NCBI GenBank assembly: GCA_963642885.1
Contig: CAVIJI010000006.1
Coordinates: 17,035-81,034 of the forward strand
Source of the DNA: UMGS1696 sp963642885
GTDB taxonomy: Bacteria > Bacillota > Clostridia > Oscillospirales > CAG-272
Reading direction: 5' to 3'
DNA: 64,000 nt
A program made the translations under genes and the position numbers. The notes beneath the pieces are model-generated. The model was not told the origin of the DNA, did not search any database, and saw only the letters and a list, made by a program, of their open reading frames with translations. Positions 35,301 to 44,433 of the stretch are shown one piece after another (position 1 is the first letter of the stretch; each line of letters begins with the position of its first letter).

Positions 35301-38300
35301 GAAGGAACAACATTCGTTTCCGGCAAGAGTATTAATATCGGCTGGACAGTTGAACAGCTCTTAGACGGTACAACGGAGCTCCGTATCGAAAAAGACGGCG
35401 TTGTACTCGACAAAAAAGAATATACAGGCGCTCCCGCAGACGGAAAATATACGGGAGAACTGAATTTCACATTCGATACATCAGACTCTCTCAAGGAAAA
35501 CTACCTTGTTATAGCACGCGCGAGAAACAACGGTGACGACGCATGGAGTACGGACTCCAGAATCGTTACCATATACAAGAGCGGTGCGCTTGAAATCGAA
35601 ATCGACGGAGAAAAGGTTGACTCTTACACTCTTAAGAATGTAGTAGGCTCGAGCACAACAACGACATCCCCGACGATAACGAATACCTCCGGTGAGACCA
35701 TATCAGGTCTTGACAATGCCGCGAAGATAGCGGCTCTCAGAAGCGAACTCGGACTTCTCGAATCCATAAGCATTAATAAATCCGATTACGCATGGGGAAG
35801 CCGTTCCGACCGTATCAAATGGTCTGCCGACGCGGACATAGACGAACTCAGACAGATTCTGACACTTAACTACAGACAGGGAAGCGTTTACGAACCTCTT
35901 GAGAATTTCTCATACCTCGCATACATTCCCGAAGCTGTGCTTATGCTTTGCGGACTTAACGAAGGTACCGCTACGGTTACCGCACAGCATAATTCGGTTG
36001 ACGAGCTCGTCGATACCGTTGAGGTAAGTGTCGAAAAGCTCAAAAACAAGCTGTATCTGTTCAGCTTCACTCCTGCGGTGGAAACAAAGCTCACATACAC
36101 AGACGGTGAAGGAAACGTTCAAAACGTTAAAACAAATACAGACGGCTCACTCGCACTGTATGAGCCGAACGGAATCGCATCCGAGATAAACTGCTATTCC
36201 GAATATGAGGGAGAGAAGTATCTCGGAACAATAAGCAAGGAATCGTTAAAGAGCGGAGAAGGCAACGGTACTAAGGGCGAGCTCTATCCGATGAATTCCG
36301 TATCACTCAGAAAAGCGGCTGTTGCGGAGCTCGTATTCACAAAGCCCGACGGAACACCTTATGTAGGCAGCGTTACGCTGCGCGGCGGTGTATATCGTAA
36401 CCTTCCTTACGCGGAAAAACGCGATGACGCATACTGCGAGGGAGCAATGTTCTCTTTCGTATACGATGAGCCTGTGTCATTGAACGGCAAAAACGATATG
36501 ACATACACTACCGACTCGAACGGTAAGCTGACTGTATACATGGATATAACCCAGTTTACAACGGAAACCGATCCCGAGCCGATAGAACTGCATGAGGATA
36601 TTCAGTATATCTTCGAAATCCGTGTCGACGGATATTATCCCGACATTGTGACAATAGATTCCAACCTTACGGTTAAGGATGTCATGAGAAAGGGTGAAAA
36701 CCGTGTATCTCTGAAGAAAGCCGAAAACACCGAGATTTTCGTTGCTTTCCAGACGGTTGACTACGGCACGGGCAGAGATATTCAGATAACGGACAGCACA
36801 TCCCGTATAGGTCCCAACGCAACATATCCTACGGCTGAACTCGAAACAACCGTAATGCTTTGGGGCGTGGACACAACAGGCTGTGACTATGATGTTACAC
36901 TGAGACAGCAGAATGAGCACAAGGAATTCAGAAATCAGGTGGTAATAGGAACGGATGAGGCAACATATCCCTTCTCATCGATAAAGCTGGTCAAAAATAT
37001 CACGTTACTGGATGAAAACTCATTCGAAGATTTCAGCGACAGTACAATTAAGTCGGAATACAAAATTTACGATAAGAATAAGAAGGGCGTCGGCTGTATT
37101 ATTTCTCTCCGTCCGAAGGTAGTTAACCTTCTTAATGAAGAAAAAATACAGGACAGCGACAATCTTCTCAGTCTTATGTCGAGAATATCACTGTTCGGTT
37201 CCGTAAACGGTGCCGAAAGCTCGAATAGTATTCTCAAAAAAGCCGGAGACAAGATAATAGACAAGGCACTCGAATTCGCTACGAATTTAGGTTCGGCGGC
37301 GGGACTTGTTAAGTGCGTACTGACTCCTACGGAAGATCCCACAAGATTTACGGGATATTTCTGGACAGGTATGAACACTCTTAAGATGGATGATCTCGAG
37401 TATGATACCAACGGAGTAAGTGTCGAGCCTAACTTCCTTGACGCTCAGGTAAACGATACATTCTCCATCAGCGATTTCAAGAGCATGGCCGACGGTTCAT
37501 ACTTCGATGATAAGTCTTCTCTTTGGGGCGCTGTAGCGAACGGTGTAATAGGACTTCCCGTGAGCCTTGCTCTCGAAGGATGGTTCTCAACCGATATCAG
37601 ATACAATCTCGATAAAGGCGAATGGGAAGTTCTCATGACAGGCGGCGGCTTCACCGCAGGCGCAGAGCTTCAGTTCGAAAAAGCGAAGGATATAATAGTC
37701 GGCCCCGGTATACCGGTTACATTCAGCGTAAAGCTTCGCGGCGGTGTTGTGGTTGACTTTAAGACCGCTATCAGATACGCTCAGGAGCTCGGCGAAGGAT
37801 GGGATGACGAGAAGGCAAGTACGGTAAACGATTACCTCACAGCCCTCAGAATCAACGCGTATATCGAGCTGTTCGGCGGTCTCGGATGGGGCAAAAAGAT
37901 TGTATGCAAAATCGGAGCCTTCGGAACACTTGAGATAGACAATGAAAACAGATTCCTTACAAAGAACTACCTGAAGTCCGAAAGCCTTAAGGGACAGTAC
38001 CTGAGCCTGAACGGTGAAGTAGGTATAAAGGTTGCTCTCGGTATAGGTCCCATAGAGGTTGAAGTAACAATTGCATCTGTCGGAGTCGGAAAAGGCTGGA
38101 CATTCAACGATTGGGATGAAATCGACGAATACTGGTACGGCTCCGATGAAGATGACGACTCAAATGCTATGGCACTCACCATGGCAGTAAGCAGTGACCC
38201 CGGATATGTTGTTTTGGAAAACAATATACAGCTGCAGAGCAGAGAATATCTGGCAAACGACCGTGAGGAGAACTTCTCCGATATGTCGTACAATACATAC

Positions 38301-41300
38301 GGCTTGATGAGAGCTATGAATAATTCCTTCGATGAGGAAAACAAGCTCGATAATCTTGTCGTAAACGCATATCCTTACTCTAATCCGATGATAACCGATG
38401 ATGCTCAGATTATGGTATTCCTCAGTGATATGAGCAGTACGGATATCGAGGATGTGACACCCGTATACGCTGTTAAAGCGGGAGACGGATATTCCGAGCC
38501 GATGGTAATCGAGGACGCGGAAACAAGCGACTTCCCCGGATACGGCGACTATACAATGGATTTCGACGGTACATGCGAATCCGCGTCGGCAGTATGGCTC
38601 AGACAGTCGGCATCCCTCGGACTTAAAGCGGGCACATCGATTACCTCCGAGCAGCAATATGCGCTTCTCAACGGTAATGAGGTAATGGCCGCTATATGGG
38701 ACGGCGAAAGCTGGAAGACAACAAGACTTACGGAAAATTCTCTCAGAGAAGATAACCCCGTAACCGCGATTGCAGGGGACAATGCGATTGTGCTGTGGCA
38801 GCAGATACAGACAGGCGAACAAATCGGCGAGACGGTAAATGATTCCATTCTCTATAAGATATACAAGAACGGAACATGGAGCAAGACATACACCCTCTAC
38901 GGCGGTGAAGTAGGAGATGTACTTGACATTGACGCGAAAATGCTTGACAACGGAACAGCGGCAGTTGCATACTCCGTTTCCATGGGAAGCACATCGGATG
39001 ACAGTGAAGTATACTATTCCATAGTAGATACGACAGCCGCAGATCCTACCGAAAACGTAAAAACAGTGCGTGTATCGGAAAACAGTGCCGAAGACGGCAA
39101 GCCTTCGCTCACAAAGACAAAGCTCGAAGAAAAAGACGTATTCGTTTTGGCATGGCATAAGCACAGCGACGAGTCCGGCGTCGAGCTCCATGATATAGGC
39201 TTCCTTGTATTCGATGAAAACGGAACTCCCGAAAGCGATATTCCCGATTCATTGTCGTCAACGGTAAGCATATCCAATTTCGACGGCTTGTTTGACCTTA
39301 CGGACGGTGCGGAAGACTTAACGGATGTATCGGTTGTATGGAACGATAAGAAAGCCGGAGACAACGAAAACGATATCATGAAAGCCGTTAAACTCGGATT
39401 GTATGACGGTGTATACGCATTCTCAGCGGCTATCGAGGCTGCGGTGATGCCCGATAATACAGGCATAGAGAACATAAGCTCATCGGCTGCGGACGGTAAA
39501 ATAACGGCTGTCATGTCGGCTGATGAACTTCTCGACACAAGAACCACAAAAGAGTACGAGCTTATTATCGACGGTGAAACCGTTTCGTACACTCTGGATG
39601 TGCCCGACAGCAGAACATTGCTCTGCAACAGTGTTTCGTATTATTCCGATGATATCGAAGTAAGCGACATTATGGTTGACTTCAGTACACTGAATACAAA
39701 CACACCTACTCCCATATCGTTTACGATAACGAATAAGGGTATTAATGTTCTTACTGCGGTAGAAATAGAGATCGACGGAACAGAGGCCGAGTTTGAATGC
39801 AGATTAATGCCCGGTGAATACAAGACCTTCAGCACAGTTTACACAACGGGTGACGAAATCGATAATGTCGAATATATCTGTACGGGTGAATTCGATACCG
39901 GCTCAACTGCGGAAGCCGAGGGAGAGGTTTACCTCGATTATCCCGACGTCGGAATCAACGGTATTACTCTCACAAAGCAAAGCGACAGAGTAAGAGATAT
40001 ATCGATAGGTCTCTATAACCAGTCGGCATCCACTCTTACAAAGCAGGGAAGATATGTACGGTACGGTATTTACTCCGACAGCGAATGCGAAGAGCCGATA
40101 GACGGTAAATACTTTGCAGACGGTACCGCCGGTGAAGGCTACACCGTAGATATCACATCAAAGGATGATCTTAAAGCCATCGATGAAGGTATACTCTCTG
40201 TCGGAAGCGAGTTTGCAATAGGCGACTATGTAAACGACCTCGGCTTAACCGAAATCCCGAACGGCGGAGTTAATATTTTCGTGAAAGCCGAAATCATCGA
40301 AAACGATGTTGTACTTCCCGAATCAGACAAAATCAACAACAATGCACGCAAGTGCTACGAGAGCCTTCTTGATATCCGCGGAGAAACAATAAGCGCAGAC
40401 ACGTACATGAGACAGGGTACGGACGGAACAAGTGTTGATGTAGTTCTTTCCAACAACTCACTTGAACCTGTCAGCGGCGGTAATATCATAGTTGCTCTTT
40501 ACGACGAAGTCGGAAATCTTCTCGAATCGAAGCGTACATACGGAAAAGAAACTCTTGAGATGACAGGCGAGGAAGTTAAATCCTTTACGTTTGATTTCTC
40601 ACAGAACGGCAGCTACGTTCTCGTATGGTTCACAGACGATGTAAGCGAAGAGGAAGATAATTCCGATGTTATCGGAATATACCTCGAAGGTACGGATTTG
40701 ACAATCGACAGCTTTGACGAAAACAATTACGCGGAGCTGAACGACATCGAGAGAGGATACTATGTACTTACCGTTCTCACATCAAATCCCGAGTCCAAGG
40801 TGTATGTCGACGGACTTGAAGCGAAAAACGGTATGTATTCGCTATTCGTAAGATCAACACATACCTACACGATTACAATAGTATCACCCGACGGAAGCAG
40901 CACTGTTGAGTACAAGCTTAAGATTAACATTGCTCCGTTCGATACCGATATCAGTGTTGACGTTGATCCGAGTGAAATCTTCGAAAATATGCCGTTGTAT
41001 TGCACGCTGACATTTGATACAAACGACGGCGGCAATATAATGCCGGTAAGAAAACTATTCAAGACCGTAGTTAACCTCTCATCGTATATTCCGGAGCGTG
41101 AAGGATACGAATTCCTCGGATGGTACTCCGATGCCGCTCTTACAAAACGCGTAACAAAGGTGCAGCTTACAAGAAACATGACAGTATACGCGGGATGGGA
41201 AAAGCTCGAAGACATCGAGGAGTACTCGGGTATTGAGGAAGAAACGACAATTCCGTTCATTGATGTTTCCGGCGACGATTGGTTTGCGGATGACGTTTAC

Positions 41301-41804
41301 TACGTATATGAAAACGGACTCATGCGCGGAACAAGTGAAGATACATTCAGCCCTTATCTGGCTACAACAAGAGCCATGATAGTTACCGTACTTTATCGTA
41401 TGGAGGGCGAGCCCGAATGCGGAGAAAACATTTTCGATGACGTACCCGCAGATATGTATTACACAGATGCTGTTGCATGGGCTGCCGAAAACGGCATAGT
41501 AAACGGCTATGGACAGGGAAGATTCGGACCCGATGACAATATTACACGCGAACAGCTTGCGGCCATACTTTACAGATATTCCGTATACAAGGAATATGAT
41601 GTAAGCTATGACGAAACAACAAGTATTCTCGATTTTGATGATATATCACAGCTTTCCGATTACGCATATACCGCAATGCACTGGGCATGCTCTGCGGGCT
41701 TGATTAACGGAATGGGTGATGGAACACTTCAACCTAAGAATAATGCAACGAGATGCCAGATAGCGGCAGTTCTTCATCGTTTTTGTGAGATTAACGTTGA
41801 TTGA
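32349..41804 (+). CDS. giant SLH-anchored surface protein (3151 aa)
   Basis: A signal peptide (about residues 1-32) ends at VFASEA. An acidic linker and a very long series of beta-rich domains follow, including Ig-like and CARDB-like stretches and a propeller-like section around residues 2000-2400 with recurring VLWQQ/VLAWH/VVWND strands. An InlB B-repeat (Listeria-Bacteroides type) lies near 2885-2952. Three SLH repeats end the protein (about 2968-3151; FIDVSGDDWFADDV, FDDVPADMYYTDAV, FDDISQLSDYAYTA), which hold it to secondary cell-wall polymer. No catalytic domain is recognised; adhesion, a surface sensor or a machine for large glycans are all possible. The ATG at 32349 has AGGAGGG five bases upstream. 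A strong terminator follows. Confidence 0.85.
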   Translation: MLLRKSRNSFKRIISMILTLCMVMSLFPLSVFASEADEVEAEAEAAWKRMLEIGLVDENGELIEDTSFVLADGREAYSIDEFLEMIDEEDTDPDMTVTVWGSGSVATIQEIVYALSIEYEMQDITASLQYISENGTNDANGADETNDTADTGSIPRLVVSSVVGDAYFQVNFELQDEEGNPIEADEDITFDVGMFGDIDDWFTEELSVGRNTGITFGDTVGINKYVSRTIATGKSSVDIYYNTNRLETDMENIYRTAGEPNSSRPDFWAGYLPFIVQIKNLRGAVIENNGIWTDAAAVKLSYERKETVDNFFYTGGANGTTTIDSTALTAINQISDITYTKAFVYDFSVDDLKLTDAEKRKLRLLYENGACDTITTNLTITGNADYNKSDIISASNTSLYVKLSDENWYPADVESRVYSECNYDNSRGFNHTLYKTTFGFKLPYTAVYANTEVQINTTVDQIAFVVVENTDNDGSYNNLYFSVSDASTVIMKYPIGYSAPTVESVSVVGNQTEFYVGQYVPILVEFSAPVMTGDGSNTARVELVLSDGTTLTEVDTDSEGCTVIHDGTAGATVSASRLFLYEVKAVDNTEITVSGINGGKGVTDSFGNVIVENITFDTPITLSAHLNTTLPEHSINSVEVTAGTFDEHNGDEYITYTVSASTEQTDTAYKQLWSNYDPDTCGYKVIAVFDGDYSSSAAIAPIVLTIEGDDGVLTGSVNLPKVYADDENADLTHSVQLYVVRNGVYVPVNAYTSFTEREVVKAPDDAYTLSAEKEPLYITDAAAYYLTVDKNTTKSWTYDGDDDYELVLDRDDVISLNYNKTTKKYAMITLGVGEVNIHAVAKNGSGDENNSNTCSNTLKVTVLSGSTPAIVFPTNANTYTTRSGDDCTLMFASNLSAMDGDGDYVNKNIEVKLTEKGSGNTVWSTTIDRYSTSITVPGEYLTTISTDGEPTYTVELKTTASDGDISTMGYIVVLPQPAYVTLNIEGTTFVSGKSINIGWTVEQLLDGTTELRIEKDGVVLDKKEYTGAPADGKYTGELNFTFDTSDSLKENYLVIARARNNGDDAWSTDSRIVTIYKSGALEIEIDGEKVDSYTLKNVVGSSTTTTSPTITNTSGETISGLDNAAKIAALRSELGLLESISINKSDYAWGSRSDRIKWSADADIDELRQILTLNYRQGSVYEPLENFSYLAYIPEAVLMLCGLNEGTATVTAQHNSVDELVDTVEVSVEKLKNKLYLFSFTPAVETKLTYTDGEGNVQNVKTNTDGSLALYEPNGIASEINCYSEYEGEKYLGTISKESLKSGEGNGTKGELYPMNSVSLRKAAVAELVFTKPDGTPYVGSVTLRGGVYRNLPYAEKRDDAYCEGAMFSFVYDEPVSLNGKNDMTYTTDSNGKLTVYMDITQFTTETDPEPIELHEDIQYIFEIRVDGYYPDIVTIDSNLTVKDVMRKGENRVSLKKAENTEIFVAFQTVDYGTGRDIQITDSTSRIGPNATYPTAELETTVMLWGVDTTGCDYDVTLRQQNEHKEFRNQVVIGTDEATYPFSSIKLVKNITLLDENSFEDFSDSTIKSEYKIYDKNKKGVGCIISLRPKVVNLLNEEKIQDSDNLLSLMSRISLFGSVNGAESSNSILKKAGDKIIDKALEFATNLGSAAGLVKCVLTPTEDPTRFTGYFWTGMNTLKMDDLEYDTNGVSVEPNFLDAQVNDTFSISDFKSMADGSYFDDKSSLWGAVANGVIGLPVSLALEGWFSTDIRYNLDKGEWEVLMTGGGFTAGAELQFEKAKDIIVGPGIPVTFSVKLRGGVVVDFKTAIRYAQELGEGWDDEKASTVNDYLTALRINAYIELFGGLGWGKKIVCKIGAFGTLEIDNENRFLTKNYLKSESLKGQYLSLNGEVGIKVALGIGPIEVEVTIASVGVGKGWTFNDWDEIDEYWYGSDEDDDSNAMALTMAVSSDPGYVVLENNIQLQSREYLANDREENFSDMSYNTYGLMRAMNNSFDEENKLDNLVVNAYPYSNPMITDDAQIMVFLSDMSSTDIEDVTPVYAVKAGDGYSEPMVIEDAETSDFPGYGDYTMDFDGTCESASAVWLRQSASLGLKAGTSITSEQQYALLNGNEVMAAIWDGESWKTTRLTENSLREDNPVTAIAGDNAIVLWQQIQTGEQIGETVNDSILYKIYKNGTWSKTYTLYGGEVGDVLDIDAKMLDNGTAAVAYSVSMGSTSDDSEVYYSIVDTTAADPTENVKTVRVSENSAEDGKPSLTKTKLEEKDVFVLAWHKHSDESGVELHDIGFLVFDENGTPESDIPDSLSSTVSISNFDGLFDLTDGAEDLTDVSVVWNDKKAGDNENDIMKAVKLGLYDGVYAFSAAIEAAVMPDNTGIENISSSAADGKITAVMSADELLDTRTTKEYELIIDGETVSYTLDVPDSRTLLCNSVSYYSDDIEVSDIMVDFSTLNTNTPTPISFTITNKGINVLTAVEIEIDGTEAEFECRLMPGEYKTFSTVYTTGDEIDNVEYICTGEFDTGSTAEAEGEVYLDYPDVGINGITLTKQSDRVRDISIGLYNQSASTLTKQGRYVRYGIYSDSECEEPIDGKYFADGTAGEGYTVDITSKDDLKAIDEGILSVGSEFAIGDYVNDLGLTEIPNGGVNIFVKAEIIENDVVLPESDKINNNARKCYESLLDIRGETISADTYMRQGTDGTSVDVVLSNNSLEPVSGGNIIVALYDEVGNLLESKRTYGKETLEMTGEEVKSFTFDFSQNGSYVLVWFTDDVSEEEDNSDVIGIYLEGTDLTIDSFDENNYAELNDIERGYYVLTVLTSNPESKVYVDGLEAKNGMYSLFVRSTHTYTITIVSPDGSSTVEYKLKINIAPFDTDISVDVDPSEIFENMPLYCTLTFDTNDGGNIMPVRKLFKTVVNLSSYIPEREGYEFLGWYSDAALTKRVTKVQLTRNMTVYAGWEKLEDIEEYSGIEEETTIPFIDVSGDDWFADDVYYVYENGLMRGTSEDTFSPYLATTRAMIVTVLYRMEGEPECGENIFDDVPADMYYTDAVAWAAENGIVNGYGQGRFGPDDNITREQLAAILYRYSVYKEYDVSYDETTSILDFDDISQLSDYAYTAMHWACSAGLINGMGDGTLQPKNNATRCQIAAVLHRFCEINVD

Positions 41805-41872
41805 GCCGTGTCCTTCTTTCATGAAATAGTATCGGGCAGTGTATAACTTATTGGAGTAAACCGAAAAAAGTT

Positions 41873-41911
41873 CTGCCGCATCGGAAAAATTTCCGATGCG
41901 GCAGACTTTTT
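41873..41911. terminator. intrinsic terminator after the SLH giant
   Basis: CTGCCGCATCGGAAA (41873-41887) pairs perfectly with TTTCCGATGCGGCAG (41890-41904), followed by ACTTTTT. Confidence 0.92.
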
Positions 41912-41980
41912 ATATGTTTTTTTGAAAAAGATATTCCGAAACGGTCGATTAAGACTCGACTTCATTTGTGCGGCAATGTA

Positions 41981-42904
41981 TTAAAGATGATCCTTGTATC
42001 TTTCGGCGGTGATAACACCGTCGTTTACATGCAGCTTGCATATACGCGCGGTTCTTCTTTCAACATAGTTTTTATCACTTGCGTCACGATAATCACGAGC
42101 ATGATAGATCGCGTAGTACTCACCGTTGTATTTAATTACGCTGTGATGTCCGCAGCCTTCTTCAAAATCATTCTTGATCATTACGGGGGCAAAGGCTCCG
42201 TTGTCGGTATGCTTTACGAGTTTGAGCTTTGTAAGGTCTGTTTCGTCACTCTTTACGGCAGAGTAGCCTATATGATACGTATCGTTTTCATAGCACGCAC
42301 CGCTGTACATTACATACTGCCAGTCTCCCTCACGGAAATAGAAGGCACCTTCGATTGTATGCCAGTTTCTTCCGTCTCCGTAACGATTTTTCTGGAATAT
42401 TTCCTCATCAAATGTAGGGACAATCATTTCCACACATTCGTTTGCGGGTGTGTACGGGTCAAGCATTCTGTCGATAAAAATGCGTGTTCCGATTCTGTCG
42501 GTGTTTGTGTTGTCCTCGGAATACCAAAGAAAGAGACCGCTTTCGGTTAATACTATATGAGAATCAATTGTAAAACGATCGTAAAGTCTCTTGGCATTGC
42601 CGAACGGGCCGAGCGGATTGTCTGACGAGAGTACATGCATAAACTCGAACATGCCTTCTCCGTCACAGGAAACATACATATAGTATTTGCCGTCGTATTT
42701 GATGACCGACGGTGCCCAATAGTTAGTGTGCTCCGCGATGCTTGCAACTACGCCTTCATAGTGCCACGGGCCGATGGGTTCGGGGGAAGAATATGCCTCA
42801 ACTCCCGCTCCTCCCGTGACATAAAGATAGAATTTACCGTCGTCTTCAAAGATGAAGGGATCGGCCTGGTGTCTGTTGTATTCCTTATCGAAAATAAGTT
42901 TCAT
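41981..42904 (-). CDS. glycoside hydrolase family 43 protein
   Basis: 307 aa with no signal peptide. The five-bladed propeller of GH43 is evident, with the three acidic residues at D15 (HQADPFIF), D114 (TIDSHIV) and E185 (TIEGAFYF). GH43 enzymes release arabinose, xylose or galactose from side chains of plant polysaccharides; the specificity is not readable. The ATG follows GGAGG. It is 77 bases after the alpha-galactosidase gene, probably in one operon; the gap holds a short hairpin (CTCTGATT/AATCAGAG). Confidence 0.88.
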   Translation of the reverse strand: MKLIFDKEYNRHQADPFIFEDDGKFYLYVTGGAGVEAYSSPEPIGPWHYEGVVASIAEHTNYWAPSVIKYDGKYYMYVSCDGEGMFEFMHVLSSDNPLGPFGNAKRLYDRFTIDSHIVLTESGLFLWYSEDNTNTDRIGTRIFIDRMLDPYTPANECVEMIVPTFDEEIFQKNRYGDGRNWHTIEGAFYFREGDWQYVMYSGACYENDTYHIGYSAVKSDETDLTKLKLVKHTDNGAFAPVMIKNDFEEGCGHHSVIKYNGEYYAIYHARDYRDASDKNYVERRTARICKLHVNDGVITAERYKDHL

Positions 42905-42981
42905 TTTATCCTCCGTGTGTTATATCAGATTAATCAGGAAGCCTCTGATTTAAGGTTATTAATCAGAGTATCAGAGTATCC

Positions 42982-44304
42982 TTAAAATTCTTCGAGTAAA
43001 AATGCCGCGGACTGATGCGGTCTGAGCTTTACAGTAAAGCTGTCGTCGAACTTTATTTTTTCACCTGTCTGAATGTTCTCCGCACAGTGCAGATCTGTCT
43101 CGAGGTCGCTTGCCTTAATTTCGAAATCAAGCTCGGTCTCACCTATGTTGAAAGCAGCCGCGTATTGTCCTCCGCCCGCTTTCATTGCTGTCCAGAGCAC
43201 GCCCTCCGTGTCAGTATCTCTGCGTACCTGAGGATGCTCAAGCGCGAGTATGGGAGTTTCGCTTTCTTCGTCAAAGTTCTTTCGCCATACCTGATGCGCA
43301 TGACGTGAGCAGTTCAGCATTTCAATGAGCTTTTCGTTGGTTAGGAGACTCATCGTGAAGTCGTCAAACTTGGTCATTTCTCCGCCTATCATGAGAGGGG
43401 AGCGGAAAATGCACCACAGATTCATCATAGTCCATTGCTCGTCCTCTGTGAAATGTGTACGCTCGTCTTTGTTGTAAACCTGACGAATCGCGCCAATCGG
43501 TAGCATATCCGCATCGGGAAAATGTCCGGCTGTCGTGTGTATCGACCATTTTTCGCATCTCTCGAACATATTGTAAAGAGCATTCCATGAATCCCAGAAG
43601 TCATCGGTTATGCGCCACATGTTTGAGGTGTCACGGTATATCTGTGCAAAAGAAAGCTTAGCGGGCCCGGGTGAGAGACTGAGAACAATATCACGTCCGC
43701 AGTTTTTCAAACACTTGCTCAGCAGACGAAGCTCCCATACACAGCGCGGCATTTCACGTGCAATATCGTCGCACTTGATGAAGTCGACACCCCACTCGGC
43801 GTAAAGCGCAAATATGGAGCTGTAGTAAGCCTCACCGCCTTCACCACGGTCTTGAACTCCGTACATTCCGCTGTTCCAGCCGCATATGCTTGTGGGATCT
43901 GCGATTTTGTCGGCTGTCAGATTTGTTCCGAGAATTGGTAGTTTTTTGTGAACCGCATTACGAGGAATACCGCGCATGATGTGAATACCGAATTTTAATC
44001 CGAGCGAGTGAACGTAGTCGGCGAGCGGCTTAAAGCCTTTTCCGTCTGCCGATGAGGGGAAGCGGTTTACTGCGGGAATAAGACGTCCGTATTCGTCCAT
44101 CGAAAGCTCCGCGAAATTATTGTATTCGTTGTTTTTCGCGTTCGGTTCAGACCATTCGATATCTACGACAACATATTCCCAGCCGTATTTTTTCAGATTC
44201 TTTGCCATAAACTCGGCATTTGCACGGACAATATCTTCTGTAACAGCCGAGCCGTAGCAGTCCCATGAATTCCAACCCATGTATGGGGTAACCGTTTTGT
44301 TCAT
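42982..44304 (-). CDS. glycoside hydrolase family 27 alpha-galactosidase
   Basis: 440 aa, cytoplasmic (no signal). The family start GWNSWDCYG is at residues 10-18; the nucleophile D179 is in FIKCDD, and D235 in RITDDFWD aligns with the acid/base. A C-terminal beta-sandwich follows (YAAAFNIGE). It should remove alpha-1,6-galactose from oligosaccharides of the raffinose or galactomannan type; some family members act on alpha-N-acetylgalactosamine or beta-L-arabinopyranose. It is first in a two-gene unit with GH43, which suggests intracellular breakdown of a galactose- and arabinose-decorated glycan. No transporter is near. Confidence 0.9.
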   Translation of the reverse strand: MNKTVTPYMGWNSWDCYGSAVTEDIVRANAEFMAKNLKKYGWEYVVVDIEWSEPNAKNNEYNNFAELSMDEYGRLIPAVNRFPSSADGKGFKPLADYVHSLGLKFGIHIMRGIPRNAVHKKLPILGTNLTADKIADPTSICGWNSGMYGVQDRGEGGEAYYSSIFALYAEWGVDFIKCDDIAREMPRCVWELRLLSKCLKNCGRDIVLSLSPGPAKLSFAQIYRDTSNMWRITDDFWDSWNALYNMFERCEKWSIHTTAGHFPDADMLPIGAIRQVYNKDERTHFTEDEQWTMMNLWCIFRSPLMIGGEMTKFDDFTMSLLTNEKLIEMLNCSRHAHQVWRKNFDEESETPILALEHPQVRRDTDTEGVLWTAMKAGGGQYAAAFNIGETELDFEIKASDLETDLHCAENIQTGEKIKFDDSFTVKLRPHQSAAFLLEEF

Positions 44305-44340
44305 ATCGTTCTCCTTTGTATAAAAATATCTTTCAGTATA

Positions 44341-44370
44341 ATTTTACCATGCCGCAAGGCATAATGTCAA
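44341..44370 (-). promoter_or_regulatory. promoter of GH27-GH43 with a palindrome in its spacer
   Basis: Minus-strand TTGACA (44365-44370) and TAAAAT (44341-44346) are 18 bases apart. The palindrome ATGCC-gcaa-GGCAT (44349-44362) fills the spacer, a classical repressor position. Confidence 0.7.
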
Positions 44371-44390
44371 TATAATCCTCAGCCAAAAAG

Positions 44391-44422
44391 AAAACCGAGA
44401 TGCTTCGGAGCATCTCGGTTTT
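44391..44422 (-). terminator. terminator of the hydrogenase operon
   Basis: AAAACCGAGATGCT pairs perfectly with AGCATCTCGGTTTT around TCGG. Confidence 0.92.
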
Positions 44423-44433
44423 AGCTTTATAAA

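Noticed and set aside
38160..39191. 343-codon antisense frame inside the SLH giant
   Set aside because: No start signal or family resemblance; the opposite strand encodes a continuous surface protein.
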